6,229 nt of DNA from contig JAUNKI010000120.1 of NCBI GenBank assembly GCA_030532815.1, forward strand, positions 1 through 6,229. Direction: 5' to 3'. The notes under the pieces are model-generated. The model made no database searches and was not told the origin of the DNA. It was given only the letters and a program-made list of their open reading frames with translations. Below, piece after piece: positions 6,225 through 6,229 of the stretch. Every line of letters begins with the position of its first letter. The first letter of the stretch is position 1. The DNA comes from Leptotrichiaceae bacterium. GTDB taxonomy: Bacteria; Fusobacteriota; Fusobacteriia; Fusobacteriales; Leptotrichiaceae. The translations under genes were made by a program, and so were the position numbers.

Positions 6225-6229
6225 TTAAG

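Overview
The window is a compact block of genes, all on the minus strand, so transcription runs from high to low coordinates. Gene spacing is tight (one-base overlap, then 12, 19, 21 and 57 nt gaps). Nearly every start has a strong GGAGG-type ribosome binding site, and two starts are GTG. I see no promoter or terminator, so this looks like the middle and distal part of an operon that begins beyond the right edge. The DNA is AT-rich. Gene content and codon style suggest a low-GC, fermentative, host- or gut-associated anaerobe. Leptotrichiaceae (Fusobacteriota) or a low-GC Firmicute are my guesses, and the sequence here does not settle it.

Right part (4935-6229): two sugar ABC-transporter permeases. 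The first is a MalF/UgpA-type gene cut by the window edge, with an in-frame stop at that edge. The second is an intact MalG/UgpE-type gene. The substrate-binding protein would be expected upstream; no ATPase is present.

Middle (2749-4877): a GH112 1,3-beta-galactosyl-N-acetylhexosamine phosphorylase (gnpA/lnpA family), which phosphorolyses galacto-N-biose or lacto-N-biose to Gal-1-P and GalNAc or GlcNAc. It is broken: residues 1-74 lie in one frame and the rest in another. Comparison with the Bifidobacterium longum enzyme, recalled from memory, indicates a net loss of about 49 bp (16 codons plus 1 base). This is either a real inactivating deletion or an assembly error. Fused to its end through a TAATG stop/start overlap is a 55-aa two-helix membrane protein of unknown function.

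Left part (55-2562): a cysteine-type sulfatase with no signal peptide, then a ROK-family sugar kinase that closes the visible gene set.

Read together (inference), the cluster looks like a route for a sulfated Gal-beta-1,3-HexNAc sugar of the kind found in mucin O-glycans: ABC import, removal of sulfate in the cytoplasm, phosphorolysis by GH112, and phosphorylation of the released sugar by the ROK kinase. Pairing a cytoplasmic sulfatase with GH112 is the most interesting biological idea here. The split phosphorylase is the most important thing to verify.
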